DNA of 64,000 nucleotides from Methylopumilus universalis (GTDB lineage: Bacteria; Pseudomonadota; Gammaproteobacteria; Burkholderiales; Methylophilaceae): the NCBI RefSeq assembly GCF_006363895.1, contig NZ_CP040953.1; one strand, given 5' to 3'. Shown in pieces: positions 24,002-33,568 of this stretch (position 1 is its first letter; each line of letters opens with the position of its first letter). The notes below the pieces were generated by a model. That model was not told the origin of the DNA, ran no database searches, and saw only the letters and a list, made by a program, of their open reading frames with translations. A program made the position numbers and the translations under genes.

Positions 24002-24514
24002 ATGGCAATTTTAAATATATTAAATTATCCTGACCCAAAACTGCATACTATTGCAAAACCAATTGAGGTTGTGGATAACTCAATTAGGAAGCTTATCGAT
24101 GATATGGCGGAAACGATGTATTCCGCGCCAGGCATAGGATTGGCTGCAACTCAAGTTGATCGTCATCTTCAATTAATTCTGGTGGATATTTCCGAAACAA
24201 AAGACAATTTAAAGGTTTTTATTAATCCTAAAATTATTGAATCATCAGGACAGCAAGTATATGAAGAGGGCTGTTTATCAGTGCCTGATGTTTTTGAATC
24301 AGTGAAGCGTGCCGAACATATCAGAGTTCAAGCGCTTGATCGAGAAGGAAAATCTTTTGAGCTTGAGGCAGAGGGTTTGTTGGCTGTTTGTATTCAGCAT
24401 GAAATGGACCATCTTCTAGGTAAAGTATTTGTAGAATATTTATCATCATTAAAACGAAATCGCATCAAAATAAAAATGAAAAAACGTGCCAAAGAGCATT
24501 TGGTTAATGTTTAA
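24002..24514 (+). CDS. def: peptide deformylase
   Basis: The 170-residue metalloenzyme removes the formyl group from nascent proteins. All three motifs are seen: GIGLAATQV (about 44-52), EEGCLSVP (about 89-96) and QHEMDHLLGKVF (about 131-142), giving the Cys-His-His metal site. First gene of def-fmt-rsmB. No Shine-Dalgarno is obvious before the ATG; a TATAAT lies at 23916-23921. Confidence 0.98.
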   Translation: MAILNILNYPDPKLHTIAKPIEVVDNSIRKLIDDMAETMYSAPGIGLAATQVDRHLQLILVDISETKDNLKVFINPKIIESSGQQVYEEGCLSVPDVFESVKRAEHIRVQALDREGKSFELEAEGLLAVCIQHEMDHLLGKVFVEYLSSLKRNRIKIKMKKRAKEHLVNV

Positions 24515-24532
24515 TTTAGCGACATCTATATA

Positions 24533-25477
24533 GTGAATCCCTTAAAAATTATTTTTGCCGGCACTCCTGACTTTGCTGTCCCAGCTCTGCAGGCTCTTTA
24601 TGATAAAGATTATAAGGTGGTTGGTGTTTTAACTCAGCCCGATAGGCCATCAGGCCGCGGTTTGAAGGTTCATCCGAGCCCAGTAAAGCTTAAAGCAAAT
24701 GAATTAAGTATCCCTGTTTATCAACCTTCAGAATTAAAAAGCCAACAATCATACGAGACTGTAGCGGCAATCGATTTCAATGTGATGATCGTGGCAGCCT
24801 ATGGACTAATTATTCCCCAAGCCATTCTAGATCTTCCTCCTTTGGGCTGTTTTAATATACATGCGTCGCTATTGCCTAGGTGGCGAGGCGCTGCTCCAAT
24901 TCATCGTGCTATTTTGATAGGTGATAAGAAAACCGGAGTCACTATTATGCGCGTAGTTCAAAAATTGGATGCGGGCGACATGGTTAAAAAAGCTGAAATT
25001 CAAATCAGCGAAAAAGATACAACTGAGCAGTTAACCAAAACACTTTCAATATTGGGCGCCAATTTAATGACAGAAGTCATGGATGAATTATCTAAGAAAG
25101 GTGAGCTTCAATCTTCGCCTCAAAATGAAGCGAATGTAACTTATGCCGAAAAAGTAACCAAAGAAGAGTCAAAAATTAATTGGCATGATCCCGCTTTAAT
25201 AATTGCAAGAAAAGTCAGGGCATTTAATTCATTTCCAGTCGCGCAAACAGAATATCGTGAAGCTGTATGTAAAATTTGGCACGCTGAGGTTGCTGCAGAT
25301 GCTAATGAAGATGCCAATATAGGCGAAATTATAAAGCTTGACGAATTTATTCATGTGAAATGTGGTGAAGGTATCTTAACAATTAAAGAGCTTCAAATGC
25401 CCGGGGGAAAAAGACTTAAAGCCAAAGAATTCATTTTGGGGCATCGACCTATATTGGGAGACGTCTTTAAGTCGTAA
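24533..25477 (+). CDS. fmt: methionyl-tRNA formyltransferase
   Basis: The 314-residue enzyme formylates initiator Met-tRNA. Motifs: IIFAGTPDFAVPALQAL, GVLTQPDRPSGRGLK, the active-site FNIHASLLPRWRGAAPIHRAI (about 107-127) and a C-terminal OB-like domain (about 205-312). It starts with GTG at 24533, since MNPLKIIFAGTP is the natural family start. 18 bases after def. Confidence 0.97.
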   Translation: MNPLKIIFAGTPDFAVPALQALYDKDYKVVGVLTQPDRPSGRGLKVHPSPVKLKANELSIPVYQPSELKSQQSYETVAAIDFNVMIVAAYGLIIPQAILDLPPLGCFNIHASLLPRWRGAAPIHRAILIGDKKTGVTIMRVVQKLDAGDMVKKAEIQISEKDTTEQLTKTLSILGANLMTEVMDELSKKGELQSSPQNEANVTYAEKVTKEESKINWHDPALIIARKVRAFNSFPVAQTEYREAVCKIWHAEVAADANEDANIGEIIKLDEFIHVKCGEGILTIKELQMPGGKRLKAKEFILGHRPILGDVFKS

Positions 25478-25482
25478 CTATT

Positions 25483-26763
25483 TTGCATCAATCTCAACTT
25501 ATTGCAGCAGATTGTGTGTCCGAAGTTATAAAAGGACATAACCTAAATCAAGTTTTTGAAAGGCGTTTCGAACATCATCAGAATATTACGCCACAACAAA
25601 AATCGGTTGCAATTTTTTTGGCATATGGGGCCATTCGATTTTTAGGCGAAAATCAATTTTTTATTCAGCAACTCATTGATAAAAAAATAACAAATAAAAA
25701 AATCGAAGCTCTGCTTTGTGTTGCCTTATTTCAATTGAATCATGACCAATCCACTGATTTTACAGTAGTGAATGAAGCTGTAGAGGCAGCTAAATTGATC
25801 AATAAATCCTGGGCAGGTTCTTTTGTAAATGGAGTATTAAGAAATTTTATTCGTCAAAAAGAAAATTTACAAACAGAATTAAAAAATAACGAAGAGGCTT
25901 TTTATTCATACCCCGTATGGTGGATTAATCTTATTAAGCAAAATTATCCCAAGAACTGGGAAAGTATATTATTGAATGGAAATAAGCACCCGCCCCTGAC
26001 ATTGAGAATTAATGAAAGAAAAACTAATCTTAAGCAATATGAGGAAAAACTTAAATCAGAAGCGATTTCTTATCGAGTTTTAGGAAATGCTGCATTAGAG
26101 CTGGCCCAGCCTACTCCTGTAGAAAAAATACCTGGATTTATGGATGGCGAAGTTTCTATCCAAGACTTTGGCGCTCAGCTTGCTGCAAAACTTTTAGATT
26201 TGCAAGATGGCCAGATTTGTCTTGATGCCTGCAGCGCGCCTGGTGGAAAAACTGGGCATATGCTAGAAATTGCCGATATTGAGTTAGTGTCTATTGACCA
26301 GCAAAAAGACCGTCTATATAAAGTAAAGGAAAATTTAGAGAGATTGCACCTTCACGCCTATTTGAAATGTGCAGATTTAACAGCAGTGAATACATGGTGG
26401 AATGAAAAATTATTTGACCGTATCCTACTAGACGCACCATGTTCAGCATCGGGAGTCGTTAGGCGTCACGTAGATATAAAATGGTTAAGAAGGCCACGTG
26501 ATATTGAAATGTTTGCTAAACAACAAGAGGCTATGCTTGAAGCTATGTGGCAGCTATTAAAAAAGGGTGGTAAATTACTTTACGCGACATGCTCTATCTT
26601 TCATGATGAGAATCAGAAGGTTATTAATCATTTTATTAAAGAGCATACGGACGCAAAAGAAGTAAAATGGTCTGTTGATTCAGAATATAGTAAATATGAA
26701 AATCAACTAATACCAAGCGAAAATCATGACGGATTCTTTTATGCATTGCTTGAAAAAAATTAA
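25483..26763 (+). CDS. rsmB: 16S rRNA m5C967 methyltransferase
   Basis: The 426-residue enzyme has an N-terminal NusB-like RNA-binding domain (about 1-140) and a C-terminal SAM methyltransferase with DACSAPGGKTGHMLEI (about 248-263), LLDAPCSASGVVRRHVDIKW (about 321-340) and ATCSIFHDENQ with the catalytic Cys (about 377). Starts with TTG at 25483, five bases after fmt; no ATG gives a full NusB domain. The next gene starts inside its 3' end. Confidence 0.95.
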   Translation: MHQSQLIAADCVSEVIKGHNLNQVFERRFEHHQNITPQQKSVAIFLAYGAIRFLGENQFFIQQLIDKKITNKKIEALLCVALFQLNHDQSTDFTVVNEAVEAAKLINKSWAGSFVNGVLRNFIRQKENLQTELKNNEEAFYSYPVWWINLIKQNYPKNWESILLNGNKHPPLTLRINERKTNLKQYEEKLKSEAISYRVLGNAALELAQPTPVEKIPGFMDGEVSIQDFGAQLAAKLLDLQDGQICLDACSAPGGKTGHMLEIADIELVSIDQQKDRLYKVKENLERLHLHAYLKCADLTAVNTWWNEKLFDRILLDAPCSASGVVRRHVDIKWLRRPRDIEMFAKQQEAMLEAMWQLLKKGGKLLYATCSIFHDENQKVINHFIKEHTDAKEVKWSVDSEYSKYENQLIPSENHDGFFYALLEKN

Positions 26764-27319
26764 ATTAAGTATTTTCTTTAGCCTTTGGATGGCCTTGTTT
26801 TTCTCTTCATCTATTATTGCAGCCGACAATAGCTTAATTATCAAAACTGCTGAAATTAATAATCAATTCGAAGCATATTTTTTAAATGCTGATTTTGACT
26901 TATCTTTTAATGATGATTTAGATGAAGCAATTAGAAAAGGTATTCCTATTAATTTTGTTATTGAATTTGAGCTAAAAAAACCCAGAAAATATTGGTTTGA
27001 TGAAGAGGTTGCTAAAAAAACAAAAGAGATTCTATTAAATTACCATGCGCTATCAAAACAATTTATTCTCGCTGAGTCTGAAAATCGTCTTATTGCTTTT
27101 GATAATTTAACTCAAGCAAAAAATGAGCTCAAAAGAATAAAAAATTGGCGTATTTTTGATAAATCTCAGATTGATGATACTGAAAAGTACTCGGCTTATC
27201 TTCAGGTTAAATTAGATCAGACTAAATTGCCAAAACAGCTTCAAGTAGACATAACAAGTAATCAAGAATGGCAATTAGCTTCTAAACAATTTCAATGGAC
27301 ATTCGTAAATAAAAAATGA
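26741..27319 (+). CDS. DUF4390 exported protein
   Basis: The product is about 192 residues with an N-terminal signal or anchor helix (roughly residues 6-27) and a mature region typical of DUF4390: YFLNADFDLSFNDDLDEAIRKGIPINFVIEFEL. It overlaps the end of rsmB by about 23 bases and the ntrY start by four, so it belongs to the def-fmt-rsmB-ntrYX operon. In betaproteobacteria this gene regularly lies between rsmB and ntrY; function unknown. The ATG at 26741 is preferred; an earlier one at 26726 is possible. Confidence 0.85.
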   Translation: MHCLKKIKLSIFFSLWMALFFSSSIIAADNSLIIKTAEINNQFEAYFLNADFDLSFNDDLDEAIRKGIPINFVIEFELKKPRKYWFDEEVAKKTKEILLNYHALSKQFILAESENRLIAFDNLTQAKNELKRIKNWRIFDKSQIDDTEKYSAYLQVKLDQTKLPKQLQVDITSNQEWQLASKQFQWTFVNKK

Positions 27320-29451
27320 GATATCTTATTGCCATTGCTGCTTTAGTTGGTGCATTACTTTTATTTCTTTTGTCTAAAGCAAGTTCAAGTTCTGAATTTA
27401 TTTCAGGTAGCTCTTACACAATCGTTCTGATATTAAGCGGATTTTTTATTTTGAGTTTGATTGCAATTATTGCAAATCAGATTAAGAAACTATTTAGAAA
27501 TATTAAAAAAGATGTGATGGGAAGTCGACTATCCATGCGTCTTGTTATTTCCTTTACGCTTATGGCAGTTATACCTGGCTTAATTGTCTATTTAGTTTCT
27601 GTTAATTTCTTAACGCGTTCAATTGAGTCATGGTTTAATGTTAAAGTCGAATCAGCCTTAGATGGTGGCTTAAAACTCGGGCAAAAAGCATTAGATATCA
27701 TGTTAACTGACCTAGAGTTAAAAGCGGAGCGTATGGCACTCTCGCTCTCGTCATTGCCTGCGACATCTCAATATGCTGCGCTTAGTGATCTTCGTGAAAA
27801 AACTGGCGTTCAAGACGCTACAATCATTTCTGATCAAGGAAAAATTATAGCTGTATCAAGCAATGATGCAGAATCATTTTTACCTGCATTGCCGACCTTA
27901 ATACAATTGAAGCAGGCAGAAAATAATATCTACGGAAAAATTGAGCCGATAACAAATAAAGGTCTTTATTTGAGGGTTTTGGCACCAATTAATGGGACTT
28001 CAGTTTCGAACGAAAGATTAATTTTACAAATTTTACAACCAGTCCCAAGCTCCCTGTCGACACTCGCTGAGTCAGTGCAGGACGTATTTCAAGACTACCA
28101 AAAGCTTTCCTATAGCAGAGATTCATTGAAATTAATTTTTTCAATTACTTTAACCCTTGTACTTATGCTTGCCATCTTGACTGCTGTAGCCATTGGATTT
28201 TTACTTAGCAGAAAATTATCAGAGCCATTAGCACTTCTTGCTGAAGGTACCAAAAAGATTGCAAAAGGGAATTTTAAGACAATGCTTCCCGAAAAAGGCA
28301 AAGATGAACTAGGTGTGCTCGTGAGATCTTTTAATAGCATGACTAGACAATTAGACCAGGCTACCCAAACATCAGAAAATAATCAGATAAGACTTGAGTC
28401 TGCTCGATCATATCTTGAAACTGTATTAGCTCATTTGTCGTCAGGAGTGATCGTTATCAACGATGCAATGGAAATCAAATCATTTAATATTGCTGCTTCT
28501 AAAATTTTGCAGGTTGATTTGTCAAAAAATAAAGACCAATTACTAACCTCAATTTCAAATAAAAATAAATTGTTAAAAGATTTTGTTGTGAGCATTCAGG
28601 AAGAAATCAAGACATCAAATAGGAAGATGCAGCCAGAAATCATAAAACAATTTGAAATAAGATATGAAAAAAATAATCAAGTGCTTTCCCTACAAATCAC
28701 GACTCTCCCACAAAATAAAGTTAATAACTATGTCTTGATGATAGATGATATTACTATGATGATTCAAGCTCAAAGAAATGCTGCTTGGTCTGAGGTTGCC
28801 AGAAGGCTTGCGCACGAAATTAAGAATCCACTTACACCAATTCAACTTTCGGCTGAAAGAATTAAACATAAATTGGGATCTAAATTAAATAAAGACGATA
28901 CAGAGATTCTAGATAAGGCTGTCTCAACTATTGTGAATCAAGTTGATGCAATGAAAACTATGGTAAATGAGTTTAGTGAATATGCACGCGCACCTAAATT
29001 AAATTTAGAATCAACAGATATTAACGAAACTATTATAGAAATTTCTCATTTATTTGAAAACTCAGGAATTAAGATAACAACTAATTTATTAAAAGGGCTG
29101 CCTAAAATTAAAGTGGACGGGAATATGATGAGACAGGTACTAATAAATCTCATACAAAATGCTCAAGACGCCATGATTAACAATACAAAAAAACCAAGTA
29201 TTAAAATTAATACGAATAAGTATAAAAATTATCTCATCTTATCTATTGAAGATAATGGCCCGGGTTTCTCAGAAGATATACTAAAAAAAGCATTTGAACC
29301 ATATGTCACAACGAAATCACATGGCACTGGTCTTGGCTTGGCTATTGTAAAGAAAATAATTGAAGAGCATGAAGGAATCATTGTTGTAGAAAATATAAAA
29401 AGTGGCGGTGCCCATATCAATATTCAACTGCCAATATCTAAAAGTAAATAA
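27316..29451 (+). CDS. ntrY: NtrY-like sensor histidine kinase
   Basis: The 711-residue membrane kinase has three N-terminal helices (about 1-22, 33-56, 80-104), a periplasmic sensor region, a fourth helix (about 275-300), a HAMP domain (about 300-345), a PAS region (about 365-480), the HisKA box with ARRLAHEIKNPLTPIQ (His about 500), and an ATPase with QVLINLIQNAQDAM, EDNGPGF and GTGLGLAIVKK. All kinase boxes are intact. It overlaps the upstream gene by four bases and is followed two bases later by its partner NtrX, which is unusual (see there). Confidence 0.93.
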   Translation: MRYLIAIAALVGALLLFLLSKASSSSEFISGSSYTIVLILSGFFILSLIAIIANQIKKLFRNIKKDVMGSRLSMRLVISFTLMAVIPGLIVYLVSVNFLTRSIESWFNVKVESALDGGLKLGQKALDIMLTDLELKAERMALSLSSLPATSQYAALSDLREKTGVQDATIISDQGKIIAVSSNDAESFLPALPTLIQLKQAENNIYGKIEPITNKGLYLRVLAPINGTSVSNERLILQILQPVPSSLSTLAESVQDVFQDYQKLSYSRDSLKLIFSITLTLVLMLAILTAVAIGFLLSRKLSEPLALLAEGTKKIAKGNFKTMLPEKGKDELGVLVRSFNSMTRQLDQATQTSENNQIRLESARSYLETVLAHLSSGVIVINDAMEIKSFNIAASKILQVDLSKNKDQLLTSISNKNKLLKDFVVSIQEEIKTSNRKMQPEIIKQFEIRYEKNNQVLSLQITTLPQNKVNNYVLMIDDITMMIQAQRNAAWSEVARRLAHEIKNPLTPIQLSAERIKHKLGSKLNKDDTEILDKAVSTIVNQVDAMKTMVNEFSEYARAPKLNLESTDINETIIEISHLFENSGIKITTNLLKGLPKIKVDGNMMRQVLINLIQNAQDAMINNTKKPSIKINTNKYKNYLILSIEDNGPGFSEDILKKAFEPYVTTKSHGTGLGLAIVKKIIEEHEGIIVVENIKSGGAHINIQLPISKSK

Positions 29452-29453
29452 TT

Positions 29454-30740
29454 ATGAGCGTAAAAAAAATACTAGTAGTAGATGATGAGTTAGGCATAAG
29501 AGAATTACTCAGAGATATTCTAATTGATGAGGGTTTTGAAATTTTTGTGGCTGAAAATGCCACAGAAGCTCGTGAGCTTAAAAAAAATAAAATGCCTGAT
29601 TTGATCTTATTAGATATATGGATGCCTGATTGCGATGGCATTACTCTTCTTAAAGAGTGGGTAAATGAAAAATTTATGACTAGTCCAGTTGTAATGATGT
29701 CAGGGCATGGAACAATCGACACAGCCTTGGAAGCAACTAAAATCGGAGCTTTTGATTTCCTCGAAAAGCCCATTACGCTGCAAAAGCTTTTAAAGACAGT
29801 AAATGAAGCCTTAAAGCATGCAAATAATTTACCGAAAATAGAAATAAATTTACTTAACATTGGCAAGAGCGAGGTAATACAAGATCTTAAAAAGAGACTC
29901 GATAAACTCATTTCATTAAAAACACCCCTTCTTCTTGTGGGTCCCCAAGGTGGCTGTGCCAAGATTTGTGCTCAATACTTACACCCAAAAAATCAACCTT
30001 GGATTGATGTAAAAGATTTTGAGGTTGTTTCAAATGCACCAGCTGATCTTCTCGATCAACATAGAGGCGGTTCAATCTTCCTAAATGAAATTTCTCATTT
30101 AACTAAATCTCAGCAAAAAGGCTTAAATTTACTAATTAGTAAAGCGGCTAATTATGATGTAAGAATTATTTGTGCTACTTCAAAATCACTTACTCAGGAG
30201 AATGATGTTGATTTTGATGAGCGTATTTTGAATGAACTTTTGCCTGGGTCATTATTACTTCCTTCAATCAATGAGCATAAAGAAGATATTCCAGAATTAG
30301 CATCATCCATCTTGACAATGCATCTTACAAAATCTGATAAATCAGAGTATAAAGTTTTTGATGTTGCTGCTTTAAACATGATGCGCGGCATGAATTGGCT
30401 GGGTGATATTGAGGAGTTAGAAAGCTTTGTATTTAATTTAATGCAAACGAGTTTGCTTGAGAAAATTACCGCAGAAGATGTTAAGCGCGTTTCAAATCAA
30501 TTTAATTTGTTACATGATAAAAATAAAACTTCAAAAAGAATTAAAGGCAATAAAGATGAAGGTTTGGGAGATATTTTTAATAAATCATTAAGAGATGCGC
30601 GCGATGAGTTTGAAAGAATGTATTTTAAGCATCACCTAAATCAAGATGATCAGAGTATGGCAAAACTTTCAGAAGTGTCTGGCGTTGAAAGAACCCACCT
30701 TTACAGAAAGTTGAAGCAACTTGGAATCAAAGTAAAGTAA
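29454..30740 (+). CDS. ntrX: NtrX-type response regulator with degenerate AAA+ domain
   Basis: The 428-residue protein has an intact receiver (Asp10/Asp11, phosphoacceptor Asp54, Lys105; residues 1-120) and a C-terminal Fis-like helix-turn-helix (about 385-428, ending SGVERTHLYRKLKQLGIKVK). The middle AAA+ domain is eroded: the Walker A site reads GPQGGCAK (163-170) instead of GESGTGKE, Walker B reads IFLNEI (Asn211 for Asp), and about 20 residues between them that should include the GAFTGA sigma-54 contact loop are missing (48 residues from first Gly to Walker B; about 69 in NtrC). It therefore probably binds DNA and responds to phosphorylation without activating sigma-54. Coupled to ntrY. 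Confidence 0.9.
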   Translation: MSVKKILVVDDELGIRELLRDILIDEGFEIFVAENATEARELKKNKMPDLILLDIWMPDCDGITLLKEWVNEKFMTSPVVMMSGHGTIDTALEATKIGAFDFLEKPITLQKLLKTVNEALKHANNLPKIEINLLNIGKSEVIQDLKKRLDKLISLKTPLLLVGPQGGCAKICAQYLHPKNQPWIDVKDFEVVSNAPADLLDQHRGGSIFLNEISHLTKSQQKGLNLLISKAANYDVRIICATSKSLTQENDVDFDERILNELLPGSLLLPSINEHKEDIPELASSILTMHLTKSDKSEYKVFDVAALNMMRGMNWLGDIEELESFVFNLMQTSLLEKITAEDVKRVSNQFNLLHDKNKTSKRIKGNKDEGLGDIFNKSLRDARDEFERMYFKHHLNQDDQSMAKLSEVSGVERTHLYRKLKQLGIKVK

Positions 30741-30741
30741 A

Positions 30742-31515
30742 TCAGAATTCTATGATGACAGGAGTATGGTCTGATGGGCGTTCGGATTTTCTTGGCTCTT
30801 TGTCAATGACGGAATTTGTAGTTTTGTCTGTTATATTGTTATTTGTGAGTATGTGATCAATGCGCATACCAAGATTTCGCCTGAATCCAGCCATTCGGTA
30901 ATCCCACCAGCTATATTGAATTTCAGAAGGATTAATGACTCTAAAATTATCTGACAATCCTAGGTCAATAATTTTTTGAAATGCTTCCCTTTCTTTTGGA
31001 CTGACAAGAATATTATTCTTCCAGGCCTCTGGATCGTGACAATCAATATCTTGAGGGGCAATATTAAAGTCGCCTGCAATAATAATGTCTGGGAAAGATA
31101 CCATTTCATTTTTAAGCCATAGGGTGAAATGTTTTAACCAATCGAGCTTGTAGTGATATTTTTCTGAATCTACAGACTGCCCATTAGGAACATAGACACA
31201 AACTATTCTTATTTTTCCATAGTCCGTATTTATAGTTGCTGCAATTAATCTCTTTTGCTCATCCTCGAAATCAGGGATATTATTTTGAATATCAAAAAGC
31301 TCATATTTACTTATAATCGCAACCCCATTGTAAGTTTTTTGTCCATTATGGATAGCATGATAACCAAGGGCGCTTATGGCTTCATGAGGGAATTTAATAT
31401 TCTCTTGTTTTGTTTCCTGAAGCAAAAGCAGGTCAGGCTGCGATTTTTTAATCCAATCTTCAACCTGGCCTATTCTTACTGTAAGAGAATTCACATTCCA
31501 CGTTGCGAGCTTCAT
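30742..31515 (-). CDS. xthA: exodeoxyribonuclease III
   Basis: The 257-residue AP endonuclease/3' exonuclease has the EEP fold: MKLATWNVNSLTVRI, DLLLLQETKQE, GVAIISKY, IIAGDFNIAPQDID and the C-terminal MRIDHILTN...SERPSDHTPVIIEF. It repairs abasic sites in DNA. It starts five bases downstream of the upstream gene and its stop is separated by one base from the ntrX stop on the other strand. Confidence 0.96.
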   Translation of the reverse strand: MKLATWNVNSLTVRIGQVEDWIKKSQPDLLLLQETKQENIKFPHEAISALGYHAIHNGQKTYNGVAIISKYELFDIQNNIPDFEDEQKRLIAATINTDYGKIRIVCVYVPNGQSVDSEKYHYKLDWLKHFTLWLKNEMVSFPDIIIAGDFNIAPQDIDCHDPEAWKNNILVSPKEREAFQKIIDLGLSDNFRVINPSEIQYSWWDYRMAGFRRNLGMRIDHILTNNNITDKTTNSVIDKEPRKSERPSDHTPVIIEF

Positions 31516-31520
31516 AACAT

Positions 31521-33548
31521 TTAAGCCATGCCGCTATGTCTGAGCAAAGCATCAACAGAGGGTGCACGACCACGAAAAGCAATAAAAGATTCCATAGCGG
31601 GTCTAGAGCCGCCCTTTGATAAAAACTCATCTTGAAACTTTTGGCCAGCATTGCTCGACAAGACACCTTCTTCTTCGAATAAACTAAAAGCATCAGAAGC
31701 TAAGACTTCTGCCCATTTATAACTGTAATATCCTGCTGCATAACCGCCAGCGAAAATATGAGAAAAGCTGTTAGGAAATCGATTCCAGGTTGGAGGCCTT
31801 ACAACGGCCACTTCGTCCCGAATATTTTCGAGCAGTTTTAAGGGGTTAATTTTATTCTGATCGTTATATTGAGTGTGCAATCTTATGTCGAATAAAGAAA
31901 ACTCAATTTGCCTTAAAGTTTGCATGCCTGATTGAAAATTTTTAGCTTCAATCATTTTATTAAACAAAACTTCAGGTAAGGGGTTCTTATTATCAACATG
32001 TTCTGTCATGTGCTTTACTACATCCCATTCCCAGCAAAAGTTCTCCATAAATTGGCTGGGCAATTCAACAGCATCCCATTCAACACCCTTAATTCCTGAA
32101 ATACTATACTCATCCACTTTGGTTAGCATATGATGAAGGCCATGACCGAATTCATGGAAAAGAGTAATGACATCATCATGAGAAAATAAAGCCGGTTTAT
32201 TTTCAGAAGGAGATGAAAAATTACATGTTAAGAAAGCGACTGGAAGTGATGATTCGAGAGTGTTTTTATATCGCGATATAGCTTCATCCATCCACGCCCC
32301 GCCTCGTTTATGGTTCCGTGCATATAAATCAAAATAAAATTGGCCAATTAATTCATCATCTTCATTTTTGATCGAATAAAAGCTTACATCTTTATGCCAA
32401 GTAGGCGTTTCTGATTTAATAATTTTCAATTTAAAGATTGTTTCAACGACTTTAAATAAACCCTTTAAAACCCGATGCTCAGGAAAATATTGTTTCACTT
32501 CATTTTCTGAAAAATTATATTTGGCTTGGCGAAGTTTTTCAGATAAATAAGCAATGTCCCAGGCTTCCATCTTTTCTATATTTAACGTTTTGGAAAAAGC
32601 ATTAAGTTCTTCCATGTCCTTAAGAGCAAAAGGTTTTGCTTTGTGAGCTAAATCCATGAGAAAACTTACAATTTCTTCACTTGATTTTGCCATTTTAGTG
32701 ACAAGAGACATTTCCGTAAAATGCTTGAATCCTAGTAATTTTGCTGACTCATAACGAAGAGCTAGTATTTCGTCAATGAGCATTGTATTATCAAACTTAG
32801 GAGATGCAAGCTCAGATGCACGGGTAGCATAACCACGGTAAAGCTTCTCTCGTAAATTTCTATCTTCCGCATATTGCATCACTGGTAAATAAGATGGGAA
32901 GTGGAGCGTAAATTTATAACCTTCTTTTTTGTCCTCGATAGCTTCACTTCGAGCTTTTTTAATATTTTCTTCAGGAATGCCTTGAAGATCATTAGCATCG
33001 ATCACAAAAATAGAAAATTCATTGGTTGCATCCAAAATGTTTTCTTCAAACCGAGTTGAGAGTTTTGCAAGTTTTTCTTGAATAACTTTAAATCGCGCCT
33101 TCTCTAATTCATTAAGTTCTGCACCACCTAATTTAAATTCACGTAAAACGTTATCAATAATGCGCTTTTGTGATGATGTAAGTGACTTAAATATTTCACC
33201 CGCTTTAAGCGACTGATATTTTTTATAAAGCGTTTCATCTTGAGAAAGACTTGTATAGAACTCAGTAAGCTTTGTAAGATTATCGTTATAAACTTTTCTT
33301 AAGTCATCTGAATTAACAACTGCATTAAGATGCTCAATTTGACCCCACGCTCTTGAAATTTTTTCACTAATCATTTCAATAGGCTCTACAAAATTCTCCC
33401 ATGAAATAGAGCCGCTCATTTCTTTAAGTGAATTAATTAAGCTATTCGCTTCTTTGAGAATACTTTCAATAGCTGGTGAAACATGCTCAGGCTTAATTTG
33501 GTTGAAGAGAGGAAGGCTTTGGCGGTATAAGATAGGATTAGTCATCAT
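31521..33548 (-). CDS. prlC: oligopeptidase A (M3 metallopeptidase)
   Basis: The 675-residue zinc peptidase carries HEFGHGLHHMLT (about 464-475), with the third ligand Glu in VELPSQFMENFCW downstream, as in OpdA/PrlC. It degrades short peptides, including cleaved signal peptides, in the cytosol. The frame is full length. Genes downstream on the strand: xthA after five bases. An earlier Met next to the start (MMTN) leaves the exact start uncertain by one codon. Confidence 0.96.
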   Translation of the reverse strand: MMTNPILYRQSLPLFNQIKPEHVSPAIESILKEANSLINSLKEMSGSISWENFVEPIEMISEKISRAWGQIEHLNAVVNSDDLRKVYNDNLTKLTEFYTSLSQDETLYKKYQSLKAGEIFKSLTSSQKRIIDNVLREFKLGGAELNELEKARFKVIQEKLAKLSTRFEENILDATNEFSIFVIDANDLQGIPEENIKKARSEAIEDKKEGYKFTLHFPSYLPVMQYAEDRNLREKLYRGYATRASELASPKFDNTMLIDEILALRYESAKLLGFKHFTEMSLVTKMAKSSEEIVSFLMDLAHKAKPFALKDMEELNAFSKTLNIEKMEAWDIAYLSEKLRQAKYNFSENEVKQYFPEHRVLKGLFKVVETIFKLKIIKSETPTWHKDVSFYSIKNEDDELIGQFYFDLYARNHKRGGAWMDEAISRYKNTLESSLPVAFLTCNFSSPSENKPALFSHDDVITLFHEFGHGLHHMLTKVDEYSISGIKGVEWDAVELPSQFMENFCWEWDVVKHMTEHVDNKNPLPEVLFNKMIEAKNFQSGMQTLRQIEFSLFDIRLHTQYNDQNKINPLKLLENIRDEVAVVRPPTWNRFPNSFSHIFAGGYAAGYYSYKWAEVLASDAFSLFEEEGVLSSNAGQKFQDEFLSKGGSRPAMESFIAFRGRAPSVDALLRHSGMA

Positions 33549-33568
33549 TTTTAAAAAATAGTTGCTTA

